DNA from: Chara braunii
Taxonomy: Eukaryota > Streptophyta > Charophyceae > Charales > Characeae
Assembly (NCBI GenBank): GCA_003427395.1
Contig: BFEA01000101.1
Location: 1,259,270 to 1,295,965, forward strand
Length of the DNA stretch: 36,696 nt
Direction: 5' to 3'
Positions 1 through 9,389 of this stretch are shown here, in pieces. Position 1 is the stretch's first letter. The number at the start of each line of letters is the position of its first letter. The translations under genes were made by a program, and so were the position numbers. The notes beneath the pieces are model-generated. The model saw only the letters and a program-made list of their open reading frames with translations, did not search any database and was not told where the DNA came from.

Positions 1-61
1 TGCTGAGTGACGAAGACATTCTGAGAGAAGTGAGGACTGTGAGGGGAGAGAGAGAGCTCTG

Positions 62-65
<4 letters not shown>

Positions 66-148
<83 letters not shown>
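66..148. repeat. (TG)n followed by (GA)n microsatellite
   Basis: An uninterrupted TG run at 66-127 passes directly into a GA run at 127-148. This is a simple compound dinucleotide repeat. Positions 1-65 before it show no recognisable feature. Confidence 0.97.
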
Positions 149-149
<1 letters not shown>

Positions 150-1627
150 TTATCTGCATGCTGAGTTGAGCAGCCAAAGCCGCTGGTGAGGAAGAAGATG
201 ATAAAGTTTGTGTGATTTATGAGACTCTTTTGGGACATCATGGGTGTCTCACGTGCGTACCGTGTGATGTGGAACTCGTGTCTGAGTGCGTCATGCATGG
301 TGGTCTCATTGCACAATATTCTCTGTGAACTTTTGGTTCTTGTTTAATTTTTGGTCTGCTGTTGAAACTGCGAGGAAGCACAGCAACTTACAACAGTAGT
401 TCGCACGTGGGTTAGCCTGAGGAGACATGTTCTTTTTTTGGCATAGCTTGCCTTTTTGTTTTCTGATTTTTTCCTTGCTTGTATATTGTCGCGAACTCCA
501 TAGCTGTATCTTTGTGTGGAATCTGTGGGTGGCTTTCTCTTTCCCATCGCCGGGGCCTACGATTTGGGTTTGGCCGAAGCTTTCCAGGCACCAACGGACC
601 TGCCAAAAATTTGTGCTGCAGTATTTGTGCGGCAGTATTTGTGCGGCAGTGGGGGCTGGCACCAGCGGGCCTGCCAAAATCCATATAGCTCTCGGCACCA
701 CCGAACCTGCCGAGAATTTGTGCTGCAGTGGCGTCCGGTTTTCTCTTTCCCATGCCCAGGACACACTGAAAAAAAAAAAAAAAAAAAAAAAAAACATACT
801 ACCCGTAGTATGGGTTTGGCGGAAGCTTTCCAGGCGCAAAGCGACCACCAGGGAGTGGGGTCCAGCGCCAAGTCCCACTTGCTGGGATTCGGGGTTTTTT
901 TTTTTTCTGACTGTTGATTCTTGTTGTGTCCCATCCAGAATACTCTTTATTTTTTTTTATTTTTTTTGCCTTCTGATAGCACGCACGGTATCTAGACTGA
1001 AAGTTAACCCAAATGCAGACACAAGGACCCTGCATTCTATCCTGGGGAAGAAAGTACAACGAGGACGCCCAAGGGAAGAACCCTGCAGGGAAGCTTCCTT
1101 AAAAAAAAAAAAAAAAGAGGGAAAGAAGAATGGACTCTTTTCAAGTCTTCTGTGATCAACAAGGGAGAAGCAGAGGCTAAAGGGGGTGTGTGTGAGGAAA
1201 ACAAGCGGGAAAAGAAAAGAAAAAAAAAGCTTTCAAGATCATTCAACTTCGTTGGAATTATCTTAGCTGGAAAGAGATCAGGGGCCTGGACCCACTAGCG
1301 AAGTATTCTACGACGTGTGACACAGTTTTATGGTTTTTTGGAAAATACAAAGTGATGTTTTATTTGCATGAATGGATCTTTTTCTGATTTAAAATGAATT
1401 GAAATAGCACATAAAAGTATGAAGAACAGCTGTGCACCCGAATTCATGGGTAGGTATGATCTCCTTCACGTAAGTCTTCATAGTGATGTACCGTGACAAT
1501 AAAATGTGTCCACGAACACAGCCACGAGGATGAACAAGTAATGGGTATTGGGATACATTCCTCGCTATGTATGGGCCTATGGGGGATCCGTGGAGAGTGA
1601 AAAATATGAGAATCGTGTCGAACTCGA
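149..1627. other. Noncoding, T- and A-tract-rich stretch
   Basis: I see no convincing gene here. The reading frames that exist run through homopolymer A or T tracts (770-794, 895-907, 1100-1115) and have no domain-like composition. Modules are reiterated: a 24-nt segment at 566-589 recurs with one mismatch at 812-835, and the preceding CTCTTTCCCAT segment is also duplicated, with an A tract inserted in the second copy. A perfect 8-bp inverted repeat, CATACTAC/GTAGTATG, with a 2-nt spacer lies at 795-812, next to the A tract. Confidence 0.6.
587..711 (+). repeat. Three imperfect copies of an 18-nt module
   Basis: Copies begin at 587, 658 and 694 and follow the pattern GGCACCANCGRRCCTGCC. The first and third copies are each followed by the same segment ending TTTGTGCTGCAGT. 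Between copies 1 and 2 a short GTATTTGTGCGGCA-type unit is also duplicated. The origin of the module is not recognised. Confidence 0.8.
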
Positions 1628-2039
1628 GGCCTGGTTGCACGTACTCGCCACGAGATTTCTTCTACAGAAACGTTAAAAAACATTGTCTCCCCCATGTCTA
1701 CTCGTGAAGCCCTGCACTCTCCAGAAAGCTGTTTTGTGGCGAGGTCCAAAGACCACCCTCCACAAACCGCAGTGCACAGGCGGGGAAACTGAATTCACTC
1801 TCCACAAGTTGTGTCGACGGTGTGGCGAGCCGTCTGACACATTTTGCATTCGCCAAGTTTGGCGGGTAAGTGCAACCAGGCGCCTACTCGCCAAACTTGG
1901 CCTATGGTGGTAGTGCAACTAGGCCCTATGACAGTGTGGCGAGCCGTCTGACACATTTTGCATTCGCCAAGTTTGACGAGTAAGTGCAGCCAGGCGCCTA
2001 CTCGCCAAACTTGGCCTATGGCGGTAGTGCAACTAGGCC
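1628..2039. mobile_element. MITE-like non-autonomous element with internal hairpins
   Basis: The ends form a 13-bp terminal inverted repeat with one mismatch: GGCCTGGTTGCAC at 1628-1640 and the complement of GGCCTAGTTGCAC at 2027-2039. The interior contains a 114-bp tandem duplication (units starting at 1821 and 1935). Each unit holds a long hairpin; in the first unit the arms are CGCCAAGTTTGGCG (1851-1864) and CGCCAAACTTGGC (1889-1901). No transposase is encoded. A clear target-site duplication was not found, so the exact ends are uncertain. A relative with a similar layout lies at 7860-8178. The superfamily is not assigned. Confidence 0.6.
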
Positions 2040-3068
2040 CTATCTCATGATGCCTTTAGCAGGCCATCGGACAGACGCGGAAGGGTTCCTGTCAGATGCA
2101 CCACAATATTCGAATTTCACATTTCAAGTTCTATTTCTCAGAGCCAAAAAAAAAAAAACGAAGTCTGGAAATCAACCCCCCCCCTTTTAGAGCCCATAAA
2201 ATCCTGACTTCCCGCCCCCGCAAAGCCACCAGGAGGGAGATCCCACTAGCATTGTATGTGGAGTAGTGTAGAGGGCGTGTGACCCGCCTCCGCCTCCGCC
2301 GTCGATGGGAATGGGGATCGGTGGTTTTGTTTTTCCTGTATTTTAGCCCTCGAAAATATATGTTTTTTTTGGAGCATCCCATTGGGTGGTCTTTCTTTTG
2401 TTTTGCTTGCCGTGTTCCTCTGGGGGTCCCGAACGTGAGTGAAAATCAGACCCATTTTTTTTGTGTTGCGTTTCACTCACCTTTCACTCACCTTTGGGTC
2501 GTGGCCCATGCGTGGAAGAGAGGCCGAAAACAATTTTTTTCGGTGTTTCCCATCATGAGGGAATGTCAGTCCGTGTCAGACCCTCGTCCAAGTTGTCTGT
2601 AGTCCCCGCAAATGTTTCACATGGGCAATGCTGTTGTCCTCTTCCTTTGACATGCATGTGCCCCCTTATTTTTTGGGAGGTGTTTGGGAGGGTTCGATCC
2701 CCTCACCTACAGCAAATGGTGTATGGAGTTACTCTTGCCCTTGTTTTTTTACGTTTATTTTCCCTATTTCACGCTGCCGCCCACCTGTCCCCCACCCGTC
2801 ACACTAATCCACATACCTGGCTAGTGGGGATCCCCCTCCAGCTATCATGTCCAAGTTTGTCCAACTTCGTTTTTTTTTTCTTTTTTCTGACGCATCTCAT
2901 TGGACGGAAGGTGGGCATCTTTACAGTCCCCTCTCGGAAACTACCAGGCCGTCGAGATCCCATCTATTCGACGGCCGTACTGAGTCACTCGATGCCACAC
3001 GTGATCGAAATCCTGAACGGCGTGGTAGAATACCTTGCTTGTGGGTCCAGGCCCCAGGGGAATTGCGA
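2040..3068. other. Intergenic stretch without a recognisable gene
   Basis: I see no coding domain here. Homopolymer tracts and the short direct repeat TTTCACTCACC (2470-2492) are present. A 22-nt segment at 2819-2840, containing the palindrome GGGGATCCCC, recurs in inverted orientation at 9370-9391, at the junction of the LINE and Harbinger fragments. This suggests that a piece of the same repeat family lies here. Confidence 0.6.
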
Positions 3069-3312
3069 AAACCGCCCCGCCGGTCCTTCGGGACATCCGT
3101 TAATTTTTTTTTTTTTTTTTTTTTTATTTTTTGTTAAAGGCTAATTCTTTAAGCCCAACCAATTCAATTACCTGTCAAATCTGGAGAGGACGGCCTTTCA
3201 GGCCTTTTTAAATCCGTTAAAATTGGAGCGATACAGAGAAGATTAGCATTGCCATAAATCGAGAAATGGTCCAAATTATTAAAAAAACAAATAAAAGGAA
3301 ACCGCCCCGCCG
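3069..3312 (+). pseudogene. U6 snRNA retropseudogene with target-site duplications
   Basis: The U6 5' segment, starting GTCCTTCGGGACATCCG, is at 3083-3103, and the central and 3' segment is at 3212-3280. The second segment contains GATACAGAGAAGATTAGCAT and ends GAGAAATGGTCCAAAT. About 25 nt of the U6 central region, the part after the GATTAGCAT segment, is missing. The copy ends in an A-rich tail (3279-3296). It is flanked by the direct repeat AAACCGCCCCGCCG at 3069-3082 and 3299-3312. A 5'-complete copy, an A-rich tail and a 14-bp duplication are the marks of LINE-mediated retroposition. No U6-type upstream promoter is visible, so this is not a functional U6 gene. Confidence 0.9.
3104..3211 (-). 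mobile_element. Short poly-A-tailed retroposed insert inside the U6 copy
   Basis: The U6 pseudogene is interrupted by 108 bp flanked by the 9-bp direct repeat ATCCGTTAA (3095-3103 and 3212-3220), which belongs to U6. The insert begins with a long T tract on the + strand (from 3104), so on the - strand it ends in a poly-A tail. Together these make it a small retroposon or retrocopy inserted in opposite orientation. The body (about 3132-3211) includes the inverted repeat AAAGGCCTGAAAGGCC. I do not recognise the source RNA. Confidence 0.7.
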
Positions 3313-3639
3313 TGAGCTGCACATCTTGAGAACCATGAGGAGAGGTGCAGGCCTTTGAAAAACCCCTCCGACGTGCATCACAATAGAGGGAAGGAAAAAG
3401 AAGCAGAACGGTACCGACGGCGAAAAGGGAGACAAAAAAAAAAAACAGAAGGCCGCCTCCAGGGTGGACTGAAGGGGACGGGTACAATGCAGGCGACCCA
3501 GGAGGGGGATCAGGAAAAAAGCAGAGACAGAACGGAAGAGGGGAGTCAAATGACGAAGACGAGGACGTGTCGCAGGAAAGGGAGGAGGAGAGTCGGAGGC
3601 ATGAAGAAATAGTGAGAAAGGCATCTCGGAGAGTCCACA
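3313..3639. other. Purine-rich noncoding stretch
   Basis: The + strand is strongly purine-biased. The open frames seen on either strand are low-complexity (Lys, Arg and Glu on +). No domain or RNA gene is recognisable. Confidence 0.55.
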
Positions 3640-4505
3640 TGTCTTCTAGATCTTTCTTTCGTCTTCCCCTCCCGCCCCCCTCCAAGTCTTATTCTCTCCT
3701 CCTCCTCCTCCTCCTCCTCCTCCTCCTCCTCTTCCTCCTCCTCGACAAATCAGGAACTGTCTTTCTTTACTGTTCTGTTTCCCTTCTTCTTCTTCTTCTC
3801 TTCTTCTTCTTCTTCTTCTTCTTCTTCTTCTTCTTCTTCTTCTTCTTCTCCTCATCCCCCTGCTCGTCCTCGTCCTCGTCCTTCTTCTTCTTCTTCTTCT
3901 TCTTCTTCTTCTTCTTCTTCTTCTCCTTCTTCTTCTTCGCCGCCGCCATCGTTGTCGTTCGTGGTGATTGAGATATGTCTGCTCCGTTCTCGCCGATCAT
4001 CGTTTCTTTTCCTCGATTTCGACAAAGTCACAAGATCTATAACTTTTTTCCTCTTCTGAGCGCCTCTCCCTGCTTGTCACCACCATTCCTACTCTACTTC
4101 TTCTTAGTCATCAAGATCTGTCATTCTCCTCCTTCCGTTCCGACAGGCTCGGCTTTGTTTCTTCTTCCTCTTCTTCTTGCCCACAAAGTCGTCAACATCT
4201 ATCCTATTCCTTTCCCCCCCCTCTCTTCTCACCACTGTTGGAGGCTTGTCTTTGTTTCTTCTTCTTCTTCTTCTTCTTCTTCTTCTTCTTCTTCTTCTTC
4301 TTCTTCTGTTTGCCGACGAAGTGATCAGGATCTTACTTCCTTTCCTCTCCCCCTCCTCCCCCCCTTCCCCCCCTCTTCTTCTTCTTCGTCATCTTCTTCA
4401 TTCCGTTTCGTCCTTCTCCTTCTTCTTCCTTCTTCCTCCTTCCGCTTCTTCTTCTCCATTCTTCCTCCTCCTCCTCCTCCTCCTCCTCCTCCTTCTTCGT
4501 CTTAG
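3640..4505. repeat. Long polypyrimidine region with (TCC)n, (TTC)n and (CCT)n blocks
   Basis: The + strand is almost entirely C and T over about 860 bp. It includes CTC/TCC runs at about 3692-3742, TTC runs at about 3787-3850, 3881-3935 and 4256-4307, and CCT runs at about 4462-4494. Apparent reading frames here are poly-Phe, Leu or Ser, or poly-Glu, Lys or Arg on the other strand, and are artefacts of the repeats. Mirror-symmetric polypyrimidine tracts of this kind can form triplex DNA. Confidence 0.9.
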
Positions 4506-5043
4506 CGACAGTGCCAGAAAGGACGAGAAGAACTGCATTACGTGCTGCATTTTGTCTAGTTGAAAAGGATAGATTCACCCCAACAAACGTTCGTTTCGTT
4601 CCAGTGCTTAGCCATCCCATAGCCAGCGAGTCGCTTGTTCGACCACTGGGGGCCTGCTGCAGCCGACGTCCGGAACTGGCGGCCGCGTAGTAAACCAGGA
4701 TACATAGATCGTTGTGCGCAACCCCCTACATCTCCCACATCTCCGACATCGCCAACATCGCCAGAACTGAAGCATGCCATGCTTTCGATAAAAGAAAGGG
4801 GGTTAACTTAGAACTAAGAAGCGTGGTGCTTTCCATACGCGAAGAGGCTAACTTGGTGCAAAGAAGCGTGCGCCAGGTGCTCTTGGCCCTACAGTAGGAG
4901 TGGTGAAAGCCTGTGTGGTGTCATCCACCAAGGAATGAGATAATCTAGAAACAGGAAGAGAGATGAATGAAGTTGGATCGGAGATTAAAAAGGTAGACAA
5001 GTATCAGGCTATGTCTGTGGTAAAGGAACAGAGACGGCGACCG

Positions 5044-5045
<2 letters not shown>
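4506..5045. other. Noncoding stretch with a small 9-bp tandem repeat
   Basis: No gene is recognised. Four tandem copies of a 9-bp unit with core ACATCKC lie at 4726-4761. A direct repeat of the type TTAACTTAGAACTAAGAAGCG / CTAACTTGGTGCAAAGAAGCG occurs near 4803-4825 and 4848-4870. Confidence 0.6.

Positions 5046-5119
<74 letters not shown>
5046..5119. repeat. (GA)n microsatellite
   Basis: About 37 uninterrupted GA units. Reading frames across it (poly Arg-Glu, or Leu-Ser on the other strand) are artefacts. Confidence 0.97.
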
Positions 5120-5122
<3 letters not shown>

Positions 5123-5467
5123 GCAACGGAAAATGGAGGGGGAGCTGCTAGTAATGGGGGGACGGGCGAGGGTGAGATTGTGATCACATGAGGGAAGCTG
5201 TACAAGCGGGTTGCACTCCTTACCGACATCTCTGGCTGCCGTTCCTCTTTGTGTATCAATACGGAACGAAGCCCCACCTCCCACCTCTCCTCGGGGGTGT
5301 ACGGCAGCGATCGATACAAACGTACGTCTGGGACCGAAGAAGATTCGGAATGCTGAGGAGGGAGGAGATAACGACCGTAGAGGAGAAAACGGACGAACAA
5401 AAACGGACCTCTTCGGTTCCCGATCAGCAACAAAAACGTTGTATTGTACGGAGTGGAAAAACGAGGG
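5120..5467. other. Noncoding stretch
   Basis: I see no domain, RNA gene or mobile-element end here. Several overlapping short frames exist on both strands but none has recognisable composition. Confidence 0.5.
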
Positions 5468-5492
5468 AAAATCGAGAATGGTCCAAAGTTTT
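5468..5492 (+). pseudogene. 3' end fragment of U6 snRNA
   Basis: The sequence AAATCGAGAATGGTCCAAAG followed by a T run matches the 3' end of plant U6 with one base missing, including the Pol III-type terminal T run. No other part of U6 precedes it. It lies about 70 bp upstream of a second, fuller U6 copy. Confidence 0.65.
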
Positions 5493-5528
5493 TTTCTTTT
5501 TCTTTTTTTGTGCCTCGGCCAGTGTTGG

Positions 5529-5604
5529 GAAATTACGATTTTTTTATTTTATTTTTTTTGTCCTTCGGGACATCCGTTAAAATTGGAACGAAAATTTTTT
5601 TAAA

Positions 5605-5635
<31 letters not shown>

Positions 5636-5688
5636 GGCTCCTGCGCTTTCAAGGATGACACAAATAAATCGAGAAATTACGATTTTTT
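5529..5688 (+). pseudogene. U6 snRNA retropseudogene with internal duplication
   Basis: U6 runs from GTCC at 5560 to about 5672, including GATACAGAGAAGATTAGCAT and a modified CCTGCGC..AAGGATGACAC segment. It is flanked by the 16-bp direct repeat GAAATTACGATTTTTT at 5529-5544 and 5673-5688, read as a target-site duplication. Between the left repeat and U6 there is a T-rich spacer. Inside, AAATTGGAACGA is present twice, around 5580-5593 and 5607-5620, separated by an A/T palindromic stretch, so a small insertion or template slip occurred. It cannot encode a functional U6. Confidence 0.85.
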
Positions 5689-6228
5689 GCCAGTTCCCGG
5701 ACACAGGGTCGGCTATTACGGATTGACAGAAACGAGGCCGGGGACCTCACAATTCAACCCGGAGTTATCTCGGCAGCATCAGCCGGTTTAGGTTAAATCT
5801 GAGTTTTGTGCCCGCAAGTGAAAGGAAAAGGGGAAAAAAAAAAAACACTTTCTCTACTGCAATGACGTGGGGCAGGGTGTTTCTTATGAGCCCCCTGCCA
5901 ACGAGGCAGGGCAGAATCTGTCATCTGCTCAAGCTGTCCCTGATCTGCTCCAGCTGTGTTCCCTCAGAGGATTGTAACACTCATCACACTGGCACTTAGG
6001 GGAATGTATCCAGCCATTTTCATGGCCGGATCCGTGTGCAATCACAGCCAAAGCTTAGTTTCCTTTTTTTTTTTTTTTTTTTGATAAAGGGTGGCAGTCT
6101 TGAGATATCATCATTGAGCTGACCGACCCTAGGCAATTCGGAAATATTTGGTTTGACTCGTCAAGTTCCAAGGAAGTGCTCGTTCCACCTGTCCTCGGGG
6201 ACGATTCGCGAAAAAAAAAGTGAAAACA
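5689..6228. other. Noncoding stretch
   Basis: No gene is recognised. It contains an A tract near 5834-5845 and a T tract at 6064-6082. Confidence 0.5.
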
Positions 6229-7810
6229 GCACAAGGAAATTTCCTTGTAGCGTCCTTGTGGCTACAGCCAATTTTTCCTAATCCCCAAGGGACCTCCCGA
6301 GGTCCCTTGGAGCACAAGGAAGCGCGAAATTCGGAGCGGCGAAGGCAATGCGTCGACGCACAGTTTCGGTTTGAGGGTGGTCCAGACGTGGTCCACCGAA
6401 TGGGAGCACGGACATCCCTGCCCTCCACCGTCTGGGCGGCACCCCAACGGCTCCAAACGGTCACCGTCCGCGTGAGGCCTCCGTCCGTCAAATCGGGCGT
6501 CGCCAGCCAGTGTCATGCGGTCTGCTGCGCTGGGCGATCGTCGACAACGGTCGGAAATTTGAATGCTTGTCCGCGTCGGCGCTGCGTTCGACAACAACAA
6601 TTTTATTTTGGAAGATCGTCGTTTTCGTCGCTTGTCATCACGCCTTGCACGTCGGAGCACAGATCTTCCCTCGCTTTTTCTTCTGTCGACGGAGTTCTTT
6701 GCTGGACGGTCGAACACTGACGTGGAGCTGATGCCCTTTCCACGGCCCTTACATGGCCGACCTGCTGCACAGACTGCATCTGCTACTCCTCGTCGCTGTA
6801 TTGCTTCTCATCGTTCTCTTCTTCCACGTGTCTTTCGTCGGCCTGCTCCCTGTCGCGGCTCGCAAAAGGAGATCTTCCAAGAACGGCAACAGGATGGATC
6901 GACGACTGACCAACGGCAGACCGGCAGCTCCCTGTCCTGCTCCCTGCCCTGCGCTTCATCCACCACCTCGGCGTCACTCGAGGAATCACTCCGCAACCCA
7001 ACGCGTAGCACAGCTGAACAACAGCCTCCGAGGTCGCCACATAGTCGGGACCATTGTCTGGAGCTTGCATCAATGTCCTCCGTCTATGCGTGCGCAACTG
7101 CTCCTTCAGTCGTCCCAGCGCCATCTCCTGCTAACATCGAAGAACAAAGGTAGACACGGCCTCCGCCACGGCCTGCAGCTCAAGAGGCGTCAACACCGCA
7201 CGTCCACCCTCTCCGTCGCCCTCCATAGCCGCGACCTGGACACGGACCCGTCGCTCCGCTGCTGTGTGTGTCGTCCTTCCACACCCAACGAAGAAGCCGA
7301 AGACGTCCGTCGAAAACTGGCCCCTTTTTTCTCTGGTTGCAGTCCCGCAAACAGAAATGTGTTTCAAGGCGCAGTCGACGTGTGCGAAGGTTGACGGCGA
7401 TGGACGCACCCGACGATCCATGCGCACTCGCAACGGCCGGGGACAGAAGTAATGCCACCGCTAAGCCCGTTTCAGCAGTATGCCGTCTTTGAGCCGCCAG
7501 CCGCACGTCGTCGTCGTCGTCGCAGCCGTCATTAGAAATTCGAATTTCAAACGTCGACGCCCCCGGGTTAATTTTTTTTCCCGTCACCCGCCTCATGCTG
7601 TTTCCCGCCACACGTCGCTGGACCACGCCGCCTCCACACGGACAAAAGACGGTGGACCAAGGACCACCGACCCCGCGGCCACTAATTTTCGTACGAAAAC
7701 GGCCGCGGGCACGCCACAAGGAAACATCCTCGGGGGAGGTCCCCAAGGATGTGTGGAACGACGCCACAAATTTCCCTTAAGAGCCACAAGGAAATTTCCT
7801 TGTGGCTCAA
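6229..7810. mobile_element. Putative 1.6 kb element with palindromic, inverted ends
   Basis: Both ends carry related palindromes. On the left there is a perfect 18-nt palindrome with half-site ACAAGGAAA at 6231-6248, followed by a hairpin with 12-bp arms CCAAGGGACCTC/GAGGTCCCTTGG at 6285-6310. On the right there is a hairpin with arms ACATCCTCGGGG/CCCCAAGGATGT at 7724-7752, then a perfect 28-nt palindrome with half-site GAGCCACAAGGAAA at 7781-7808. Read from outside inwards, the right end repeats the left end's order, so the two form a degenerate terminal inverted repeat of about 120 bp. The GC- and CpG-rich interior has open frames on both strands but none I recognise. Foldback-like or MITE-like identity is inferred. 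Confidence 0.5.
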
Positions 7811-7859
7811 GGAACTCGTAAGGAGTGTCTAACGAGACCCTTACTGTAGTAGTTGTTAC

Positions 7860-8178
7860 ACTAGCTGCACTCTCGAAACCCAGGCGTCCGACTCGACAGA
7901 AGACATGCACCGCTACGCGACGGGACAACGCCAGGCTGGGCTGACAGCCAGGACAGGAGGTCCACTCTCGCAAAAACGAGTCGGTCTGCGGGCAACTCCC
8001 GAGGACACTTGCAAATTCGTGTTTTGTAGACGGGCGACTCCCGACGTTTCGAGAGTAGCGTTATAGCGTGCCTTCTGACAACTCTCGATCGGGTTTTGAG
8101 AGTTTCCCTAATGAGAGTAAGTGCAGCAACGACCCACTTTCGAAACTTTGAGAGTCTAGAGTAGTGCAGCGAGGCCCC
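7860..8178. mobile_element. MITE-like element related to the one at 1628-2039
   Basis: The short inverted ends are GCTGCAC at 7864-7870 and GTGCAGC at 8164-8170. The right part has the framework TAAGTGCAGC (8118-8127) and TAGTGCAGCGAGGCCC (8162-8177). Both motifs occur in the same order and at the same 44-bp spacing in the element at 1628-2039. The sequence between them is largely replaced, and arms of the type ACTCTC/GAGAGT take the place of the CGCCAA arms. No coding capacity is seen. End points are approximate. Confidence 0.45.
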
Positions 8179-8619
8179 AAATGTGGAAAATGAGAATGTA
8201 TTTCCCTCCTGTACATGGGAAAATATATCCCCATAGTTTTTGTTTTTGGCTTTAGTGTTCGCAGCCAGGAGGTTGCCCTTGTGTGGGTTCCATTTTCGTC
8301 GTTTCATTTCTTTCTATTTTCGGTAAGGTCGTGCAGTACAACTTCGCTAGGACGGGTTCGTTTGGGGTCTCCGACAACAAAAAATAGGGTCCAGTTGCAG
8401 TCGTCCCTAACACCGGGCGTAAGGCATGTTATCTTGTAAAGGTCTTTGCAATTTAGTATAGGGCACCGTCCATTGTTTCCCTTTTGAGGGATAGAGTTTT
8501 TTCCCGTTGCAAACTGGGGGCGGGCGATATAGGTCTGGGCGGGCGATATAGGTCTGGGCGGGCGATTCGGGTCTGGGTTGTTTCCCCTTTTGTTTTTTTT
8601 CTCTTCTACTGCATCTTCC
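8179..8619. other. Noncoding stretch with a 19-bp triplicate
   Basis: No gene is seen. Three tandem copies of a 19-bp unit, GGCGGGCGATATAGGTCTG, lie at 8519-8537, 8538-8556 and 8557-8575; the third has changes in the ATA core. Confidence 0.75.
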
Positions 8620-9369
8620 AATAAATATAGTATCGAAAACAGATGGAAGAGGGATTCCCCGGTAGGTGAGGAAAGTTGGCGCCATATCCCGTGGACAACC
8701 TATGCACATATAATGCCCACCTCCCATTGAGCCTTACAATGGCAAATAATACACCGCTGCCTCCTGGCCCCAAATTGGGTGACCTCAAGATCTAACATGG
8801 AACAAGCAGGAGTTATATCCCCTATTTGCTCCCATTGTGGGCCTGACACCGAAAGCCGTAAAGCTGACCTGGAACACTGTTTGCTCGCATGCCCGATGGC
8901 AGTAAGGGTTTGGCAGTGCTGGGATGCAATGTGGAATGCACTCACAGGCACCGCGTTTCACTGGGATGCCGCGCTCATCCTCCTGGGAAAACGTAGTTTC
9001 CCCGCAGCTTGGACCCCCTTTCAACGGAACCTCTTCGGTCACATGCGCCTAGCCATACTTATGGTAATATGGCGAATGAGGTGCTCCGCAGAACGCCAAG
9101 ACGCTGCCTTTGGCTTTCACCAAGCTAAAGTGGAGCTGGTGGACATCCTCCGGGCAAACTTGCTGAAAGCCAACAGAAAATTAGCTGGCATGCTGGCCGC
9201 AAGCCCGGACAGAGAAAGCAAAGAACAAGCCATCGCTACTTTTAGGGAGCTCTGGATCGACCCCCGCGGAAAGCTAGCAGATGTGCAGGATAACGGAGCG
9301 TTGTTATGGAAAAACTGGATGGCACACCAGGACCAGTGGTCCTTCCGACTACCTCACTGCTTCCCTAAT
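8620..9369 (+). pseudogene. LINE (non-LTR retrotransposon) reverse transcriptase, C-terminal zf-RVT fragment
   Basis: A reading frame from about 8620 runs through an in-frame TGA at 8728-8730 and stays open to 9432. It encodes the conserved region after the polymerase domain of plant LINEs: an ALQWQIIHRC-type segment, then a Cys/His cluster (ICSHCG, then EHCLLACP about 14 residues on), then VRVWQCWDAMW. This is the zf-RVT pattern. The polymerase domain with its catalytic motif is absent, so this is a 5'-truncated 3' end, as LINE insertions usually are. No ATG starts the frame. The last codons (after about 9370) run into sequence that belongs, in another frame, to the Harbinger fragment. Confidence 0.8.
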
Positions 9370-9389
9370 TGGAGGGGGATCCCCACTAG

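Noticed and set aside
427-1155. Long + strand frame of 242 codons
   Set aside because: It runs through several A and T homopolymers and ends in poly-Lys; no domain and no codon-like composition. The overlapping frames on the other strand look equally random.
2688-2704. tRNA-like T arm (GAGGG-TTCGATC-CCCTC)
   Set aside because: The 5-bp stem and 7-nt loop fit, but no acceptor, D or anticodon arms are found upstream at the right distances.
3567-4563. Phe/Leu/Ser-rich and Glu/Lys/Arg-rich frames
   Set aside because: They are translations of TTC and CTC microsatellites on the two strands.
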